NCBI RefSeq assembly: GCF_001665785.1
Contig: NZ_LZSO01000016.1
Location: forward strand, 186,001-250,000
Direction: 5' to 3'
Source of the DNA: Mycolicibacterium peregrinum
Lineage (GTDB): Bacteria; Actinomycetota; Actinomycetes; Mycobacteriales; Mycobacteriaceae
DNA length: 64,000 nucleotides
A program made the position numbers and the translations under genes. This document shows positions 59,168-64,000 of the stretch, one piece after another. How positions within the stretch are numbered: position 1 is the first letter of the stretch; each line of letters opens with the position of its first letter. The notes beneath the pieces were generated by a model that saw nothing but the letters and a program-made list of their open reading frames with translations, did no database searches and had not been told where the DNA came from.

Positions 59168-61432
59168 GTGGGAGCAGGATCCTGGCCGGCGCACATTCCG
59201 GTGGCGACCGTCGGACGGCCTGCCACGGCACGCGCCGGTGTTCCCCGCCCGGAAATCAACCGCTTACTGCGGAACCGCGCCGGTGTGGTGGCCGTCGCTG
59301 CCCCCGCGGGATACGGCAAGACCACCGCGGTGGAGCAGTGGGACGACGCCGACGAGCGCCCGTTCGCGTGGGCGCGGCTCGACAATCTCGACAACGACCC
59401 CGCACACCTGCTGCTGCACCTGGCGACGGCACTGAACCAGGTCGAGTCTGTTGACCCGGCGGTACTGCACTACCTGCAGGGCGCGGGCCGCGCCGAAAGT
59501 CAACTGTTGCCGGTGTTCGTCCGGGCACTCGAAAACGCGGGGCCTGTCGTGCTGGTGCTCGACGACGTTCACGAGTTGTCGGCGCCCGCGGCCGTCGATG
59601 CCCTGCGTGCCGTGGTGGACCTGACCCCGAGCTCGACGACACTGGCCCTGGTTGGCCGGCGGATCCCGGCACTGGACCTGGCCCGACGGCGGCTACAGGG
59701 CTCTCTGTTCGAAATCGGAGTTCCGGAACTGAAGCTGTCCGGCACCGAAGGTGCGGCCGCGTTCGCCGCCGTTGGCGGCGATGCCGACAAGGCCACGATC
59801 GCACGGGTTCTCGACAAATGTGAAGGCTGGGCGGCCGGCGTGGTCATGGCCGCGTTGGCGCTGCGCGACGGAGCCCCCGCCGAGGCGGTGACCGGCAGGC
59901 ACCGGCTGGTGGCCGACTACCTGGTGGAGGAGGTGCTCAGTGCGCTGGACCCCGAAACCGCCACATTCCTGACGGAATCGGCGACGCTGGACCGCTTCTC
60001 CGCTGATGAACTCGATGCGCTGCTGGGGCGTGCCGACTCAGCTGTCATGCTCGACGCGATCACTCGATCCGGCAACCTGTTTCTGATTTCCCTTGATGCT
60101 CAAGGTGTCTGGTACCGCTATCACCAACTGTTCGGGGACCTGTTGCGCGCGCGGCTACGGGACCGGGATCCGGACCGGTTCCGGGAATTGGCAGCTCGCG
60201 CGGCCGACCGGCTGGCGCAAGCCGGCGACGTCGACGGCGCGCTGCTGCAGGCCCTGGCCGCCGGCGACCGGGCCCAGGCCGCGGCGCTCGTGGGGATCGA
60301 CGCCGTGCGACTGGGTTTCGATGGTCGGGTCGGTGTCCTGGCCCGACGGCTCGCCCTGATCGACGAGCAGACCTTCACCGACTACCCCGATGCAGCGATC
60401 GCGCGGGCGTGGTTGGGCGTGGCCACCGGTGACGCCGAGTTGATCCAGCGGTCGTTGTTGACCGCCGCTGCGGCCGATTCCGGGGCACCGCTTTCCGACG
60501 GCACGCCGTCGGTCGAAGTGGCCGCGGCACTGATCGGTTCCCTACTGGGTGTGGGCGGCGTGGGCGAGGTCATTCGACACGCTGAAACAGTCTGTGGCGC
60601 AGGAGATCACCTGGTCAACCCGTGGTGGGGTGCCGCCACCACGATGAAGGGTGCCGCGCTGTCCATGCTCGGCGAACCCGGACAGGCGCGGGCCACCCTG
60701 GAATCGGCGCTCCCGGTGACCGATGACCTCCCCGGATTCCAGGCTGCCGCGCTGGCGCATCTGGCCGCACTGGACCTCGGCGACGGCGACCTGTCGGCCG
60801 CCGCGACACACACCAACGCCGCGCGATCGATCGTCGACTCACGAGACCTGTCCGACATGGTCCCGATGGTGGTGGTCTACGCCGTCGACGCGTTGGTCCG
60901 GGCCCGGCGCGGCGATGTGGCCGGAGCCCGTTCGGCAGCCCGCGCGACCGAGCGGCTGCTCGACCGGCTGGGTGACCTGTCGGCTCGCACCGCCCTGATG
61001 GCGCATGTGCTGGTGGCCGGAGCAGCGATCGAGATCGACGACACCGACCTGTGCGACCGGCACCTGGGCGAGGCGCAACGCGCCCATCGACGTGAACCCG
61101 AGGCGGTCGGCGTCGGAAGATGGCTGGACCGTTTCCGCGCCTTGTCGGCAGCCCGCGCGGCCCGTGGTGCTCGGCCGTCGCTGACGACGGCCGAGCTCAG
61201 GCTACTGCCGTACCTGGCCACACACCTGTCACTCCAACGCATCGCAGGCGAGCTGACCTTGGGCCGCGAAACCCTGAAGAGCCAGTCCAAGTCGATCTAC
61301 CGCAAGCTCGGCGTCTCGTCCCGCGCTGCCGCTGTGGCCGAGGCCGACCGGCTCGGGTTGCTCAGCGAGACCGCGCGAGCCACCGCGAGAACGGCAACAG
61401 CATCAGGAACTCAACGATCAACACCACGGTGA
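59168..61432 (+). CDS. MalT-like LuxR-family transcriptional regulator
   Basis: 754 residues with an N-terminal AAA/STAND ATPase: Walker A in APAGYGKTTAVEQW near 45 and Walker B-like VLVLDDVHELSAP near 137. A long helical (TPR-like) middle (about 330-660) follows, then a LuxR helix-turn-helix (about 678-735: LTTAELRLLPYLATHLSLQRIAGELTLGRETLKSQSKSIYRKLGV). Large LuxR regulators of this type sense small molecules through the helical middle and act as activators. Its 3' end overlaps the converging transporter gene by 71 bases. Confidence 0.9.
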   Translation: MGAGSWPAHIPVATVGRPATARAGVPRPEINRLLRNRAGVVAVAAPAGYGKTTAVEQWDDADERPFAWARLDNLDNDPAHLLLHLATALNQVESVDPAVLHYLQGAGRAESQLLPVFVRALENAGPVVLVLDDVHELSAPAAVDALRAVVDLTPSSTTLALVGRRIPALDLARRRLQGSLFEIGVPELKLSGTEGAAAFAAVGGDADKATIARVLDKCEGWAAGVVMAALALRDGAPAEAVTGRHRLVADYLVEEVLSALDPETATFLTESATLDRFSADELDALLGRADSAVMLDAITRSGNLFLISLDAQGVWYRYHQLFGDLLRARLRDRDPDRFRELAARAADRLAQAGDVDGALLQALAAGDRAQAAALVGIDAVRLGFDGRVGVLARRLALIDEQTFTDYPDAAIARAWLGVATGDAELIQRSLLTAAAADSGAPLSDGTPSVEVAAALIGSLLGVGGVGEVIRHAETVCGAGDHLVNPWWGAATTMKGAALSMLGEPGQARATLESALPVTDDLPGFQAAALAHLAALDLGDGDLSAAATHTNAARSIVDSRDLSDMVPMVVVYAVDALVRARRGDVAGARSAARATERLLDRLGDLSARTALMAHVLVAGAAIEIDDTDLCDRHLGEAQRAHRREPEAVGVGRWLDRFRALSAARAARGARPSLTTAELRLLPYLATHLSLQRIAGELTLGRETLKSQSKSIYRKLGVSSRAAAVAEADRLGLLSETARATARTATASGTQRSTPR

Positions 61433-62198
61433 TCATCACGACCACCTTCGGGTCGTCAAAGTTCTGCCCGGCCACCACGAACGCCGCGGCGGCATTGCGC
61501 TGAGCGGTCCCCAGCGCCAGGACATCCCGCGCCGCGGAACCACCCAGCAGCCAACCGATCCCGGCGCAGATCACCGTATAGACCACGGCGGCCAGGATGC
61601 CGAAGGTGCCGAAAACCGATAGCACGCTGTTGAAATGGGCGGCGATGGTGAACACGATCACCAGGACCATGCTGATGCTGGACACCTTGCCGACCACGGG
61701 CCGGATGCGGGCAGCCACTCCGGGACCGCGGGCCCGCAGTAGTAGGCCCGCCGCCAGCGGGATGAGCATCAGCACGACAAGGGACGCCGCGATCTGGGCG
61801 GGGTTGACCGCGGTGCCTGCGACGAAGATCGGCAGGACCAACGGCACGTAGCCCACGGTGACGACCATCAACAGCACCATCAGGCCTACCGCGAAGGCCA
61901 TGTCTGCCTTGGCGAACTCCGCGAGCTTGATCAGGAACGGTGCCCCCGCCGCGAGCCCGCACAACAGCAGCCCGATCCCCAGCGGCTCATCCAGATCGAA
62001 CACCCGCCACAGCCCGAAGGCGGCCAGCGGAGCCAGCACGAAGTTGGCTGCGAGCGACAGCGCGACCAGACGAATGTTCTTGAGCGGCGCGATGATCTGA
62101 CTGACGGTCAGGCTCAGGCCGACCGCCAGGGTGCTCGACACCACGAAAAAGACAACGGCGATGTTCGAGCCCTGCAGCAGCAGATTGGTTACATCCAC
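61362..62198 (-). CDS. Bile acid:sodium symporter (BASS/ACR3-like) family transporter
   Basis: 278 residues with nine or ten membrane helices. VVFFVVSSTLAVGLSLTVSQI, the crossing-region sequences LLLCGLAAGAPFLIKLAEFAKADMAFAVG and TAQRNAAAAFVVAGQNFDDPKV are those of BASS proteins. Substrates of bacterial members include organic anions and pantoate; here unknown. The C-terminus overlaps the LuxR-type gene on the other strand by 71 bases. It is 5 bases downstream of the next gene on its strand, so the two are one transcript. Confidence 0.87.
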   Translation of the reverse strand: MDVTNLLLQGSNIAVVFFVVSSTLAVGLSLTVSQIIAPLKNIRLVALSLAANFVLAPLAAFGLWRVFDLDEPLGIGLLLCGLAAGAPFLIKLAEFAKADMAFAVGLMVLLMVVTVGYVPLVLPIFVAGTAVNPAQIAASLVVLMLIPLAAGLLLRARGPGVAARIRPVVGKVSSISMVLVIVFTIAAHFNSVLSVFGTFGILAAVVYTVICAGIGWLLGGSAARDVLALGTAQRNAAAAFVVAGQNFDDPKVVVMITVVLIVEFLMLLPFSRWLARSR

Positions 62199-62203
62199 CT
62201 CCG

Positions 62204-63220
62204 TCAGGCCATCGTCACGAGGTTGCGCCAGAAGGACTTCAGGCTGTCACTCGCACCGAACAGGGTGGTGAAATGGGTGGAATCCACCAGCACGATGTCG
62301 CCGGCGCGATCACCGGACGGCGGCATGTGGATCAGCGCGTTGAACTCGGTGTTGCCCGCCAGGGTGAACGGGTGAGGCCGGGTCTGGTCGATCAACTGCC
62401 GGCCCAGCACTCGGAGGTCCGGCCCCTCGGGAGCAGTCAGCTCGTAGTGCGGCAGGTGAGGATGCAAGGCCAGCGTCGTGACGTCGCGCAGCAGGCCGGC
62501 CGAGTCCAGATCGCGGAAACCGGTCAGCGGCACAATCTGTTTGGTGCCCTCGACCGTGGCGGGACGCAGGCCCCAGGTGTTGTGCACCGGAATGTTCAGC
62601 CCGGTCAGGAGCGACCGCGCGAATCCGCTGAACCGCTGGATTCGCGGGGTCAGCGGGTCACCGTGGTGCAGGTACTCCATCTGCTGCTGCTCTTTGTCGT
62701 CGGTGAACCCGACGTCGTGATGCGGCGCCAGCATCAGGCACTTGCCTTCCTGACGCAACCACTGCTGTATCGCCGCGATCTCCTCCGGTGCGGCGTCCTC
62801 CTCTCCGAGCAGGTGGTCGAGACCGAAGATCATCAGGGTGTCGGTGTCGTCGAGGATGCGTTCATCGATCGGCAACCGGTACCCGGCCTGATCGACCCGC
62901 TGGAACACCGCCACCGGATGGCCGGTCGCTTCACCGGCCACCTCCTGGAAATTCAGGGACGACCGGTGGAACAGTTCCAGCGTTCCGTCGATGCCCTGCA
63001 GGAAATCGCGCGGGTCGTACTCGGGTCCGGCATAGGCGGGCCAGGTCGCCAGACGAACCTCGGTCATGGTGGAGAACCGGTTGTACAGCAGTGCCGGATC
63101 GCGCTGCACCTCCCACGGGTAGCTCCACGACCAGTAGATGGACACCCGTCGCTTGCCGTTGTGCGGGCGGACGATGTGGGCCTGGTTGTACGTGCGGGCG
63201 GGGTCAAGTGGGGTGGTCAT
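62204..63220 (-). CDS. Conserved protein of unknown function beside DyP peroxidase
   Basis: 338 residues; I do not recognise the family. No signal peptide or membrane segment. It contains TEVRLATWPAYAGPEYDPRDFLQGIDG near 53, several His-rich stretches (LMLAPHHDVGF near 160, LHHGD near 185, LALHPHLPHYEL near 245) and a C-terminal DSTHFTTLFGASDSLKSFWRNLV. The His pairs could bind a metal. It begins 8 bases after the DyP stop and ends 5 bases before the BASS gene, so the three form an operon. A class I glutamine-amidotransferase-like fold is possible but unproven. Confidence 0.75.
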   Translation of the reverse strand: MTTPLDPARTYNQAHIVRPHNGKRRVSIYWSWSYPWEVQRDPALLYNRFSTMTEVRLATWPAYAGPEYDPRDFLQGIDGTLELFHRSSLNFQEVAGEATGHPVAVFQRVDQAGYRLPIDERILDDTDTLMIFGLDHLLGEEDAAPEEIAAIQQWLRQEGKCLMLAPHHDVGFTDDKEQQQMEYLHHGDPLTPRIQRFSGFARSLLTGLNIPVHNTWGLRPATVEGTKQIVPLTGFRDLDSAGLLRDVTTLALHPHLPHYELTAPEGPDLRVLGRQLIDQTRPHPFTLAGNTEFNALIHMPPSGDRAGDIVLVDSTHFTTLFGASDSLKSFWRNLVTMA

Positions 63221-63228
63221 GCTGTCTC

Positions 63229-64000
63229 CTAGTTTTCGCGGGTCTCAAGGTTGGTGAGGTAACGCAGCGCGCTCAGTCCGGGAAGAAAGAAGTACGCGCC
63301 GCCCCGCAGCGTGGTGAACGCGGGTAACCCCTTGTGCACCTTCCGGATCGGACGCTTCGGGATCGTGAAGTCCAGCGTGCCGTCCTGGGTGCCGCAGATG
63401 GGGTCGTGCTCGTTGCCGAGGTCCTTGAATGCCGAGTCGTTGATCCAGACGTTCTGGGCGAACTCGAACTGGCGCACCAGGCTGGCGCAGATCAGGAACA
63501 TCCCGACCCCGCGTTCGACTCCGTCGTCGGCCACCCCTTCGGGTAGGGCCGGCCCGTAGGTGCCGCTGCGCCGGATCAGCCTGCGCCGATTGGGATTCGG
63601 CTCGGTATCGCGTGGATTGAGCCGGCGGGCATGGGACCCGAGCGGGCAGGCGTAGCCGTGGGGGTCCATGTGACGGTAGTCGAAATCGTTGTTGCGCATC
63701 GGATCCGCACCGAGTTCCGGATCGTCGTGCTCAGGTGCGAGCACCAGCGGTGCGCCGCTGCGCCAACGCCCCATGAACTTCGCGGCCAGCAACTCCTCGC
63801 CGTCGGCGCCCTCGGCGTTTTGCTTCAGGTAGTCCCGGAAGATTCCGACGTGTTCCTCCAGGCGCCGGTACGCCAGGTAGCTGCCGTTGCGTGAAAGCAC
63901 CTCGGGTGTGGGCTGGTTCGCGACCAACCCCTCCTCATCCGGATAGCCGAGGATGAACTCGCCCGGTTCCAGCGCCCCACCGGAGCCAGGAATCAGCTCT
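63229..64000 (-). CDS. DyP-type peroxidase, C-terminal part (5' end outside window)
   Basis: The reading frame is open to the right edge, so the gene continues beyond the window. The visible 257 residues carry GEFILGYPDEEG, NGSYLAYRRLEEHVGIFRDYL and the heme-ligand region YACPLGSHARRLNPRDTEP, in which the His is the expected proximal ligand, then FEFAQNVWINDSAF and a C-terminal GAYFFLPGLSALRYL. The catalytic Asp of GXXDG would be upstream and is not seen. DyP enzymes oxidise phenolic or anthraquinone compounds with peroxide; cargo proteins of encapsulins are among them, but no encapsulin is in view. Confidence 0.9.
   Translation of the reverse strand, partial: ELIPGSGGALEPGEFILGYPDEEGLVANQPTPEVLSRNGSYLAYRRLEEHVGIFRDYLKQNAEGADGEELLAAKFMGRWRSGAPLVLAPEHDDPELGADPMRNNDFDYRHMDPHGYACPLGSHARRLNPRDTEPNPNRRRLIRRSGTYGPALPEGVADDGVERGVGMFLICASLVRQFEFAQNVWINDSAFKDLGNEHDPICGTQDGTLDFTIPKRPIRKVHKGLPAFTTLRGGAYFFLPGLSALRYLTNLETREN

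Overview
The window is high-GC actinobacterial DNA and almost certainly comes from a Mycobacterium/Mycolicibacterium chromosome. The left end keeps the eno - ftsB - DUF501 - ppx2 order seen before the kdp locus in M. tuberculosis. The family content is also mycobacterial: an MPT63-like secreted protein, NmtR/CtpD, cutinase, a CDP-diacylglycerol pyrophosphatase, an LpqH-like lipoprotein, an EmbR-like FHA regulator beside a PknB-type kinase, and Ddn-like deazaflavin proteins. No functional identification was checked by a database search; calls rest on motifs and remembered families.

Layout. 0-2.7 kb: housekeeping genes (enolase, divisome FtsB, DUF501, exopolyphosphatase). 2.8-4 kb: an MPT63-domain protein with a long Ala/Pro tail. 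4.1-7.8 kb: a tightly coupled unit of ZIP transporter, Lgt-like protein, Pro-rich membrane protein and a radical-SAM enzyme with the cysteine layout of the archaeal tetraether-synthase family. 7.9-10.8 kb: a metal island with a 32-residue Cys-rich metallothionein-like peptide, NmtR and CtpD. 10.7-13.3 kb: propionyl-CoA synthetase and an SRPBCC protein. 13.4-21.6 kb: a complete kdpFABC-DE operon preceded by a further 27-residue membrane peptide. 21.8-26.1 kb: a divergent second KdpA without partner subunits, then three LysA-like barrels that have all lost the PLP lysine. 26.1-31.8 kb: FAD monooxygenase, DUF4389 protein, methyltransferase, and an ABC exporter of the FtsX/MacB type. 31.8-33.9 kb: a decayed stretch (frameshifted Ddn-like gene, 5'-truncated dehydrogenase), a tRNA with anticodon UAA, and an intact Ddn-like gene. 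34-37.4 kb: FMN glutamate-synthase-like protein and a PoxB-type TPP enzyme. 37.4-41.9 kb: secreted and lipid-related proteins. 41.9-48.7 kb: Ser/Thr kinase, beta-lactamase-fold protein, EmbR-like regulator, and divergently a fused cysteine-dioxygenase/caspase-like/methyltransferase protein coupled to a MurI-like racemase and followed by a small secreted protein. 48.7-64 kb: secreted lipase-like protein, a frameshifted aminoglycoside-phosphotransferase-type gene, dehydrogenase, hydrolase with its TetR regulator, Kup, GNAT, GH16, YczE-like protein, LuxR/MalT regulator, BASS transporter, an unknown protein and the 3' part of a DyP peroxidase.

How the genes work together. Three potassium systems lie in one window (KdpFABC-DE, lone KdpA, Kup). 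Metal handling is grouped at 7-11 kb. The 44-49 kb region looks like a self-contained regulated module: an EmbR-like protein is divergent from the fusion gene, and a 16-base motif is repeated at the same distance before the fusion gene and the secreted-protein gene. Once small genes are counted, no gap between genes exceeds 300 bases.
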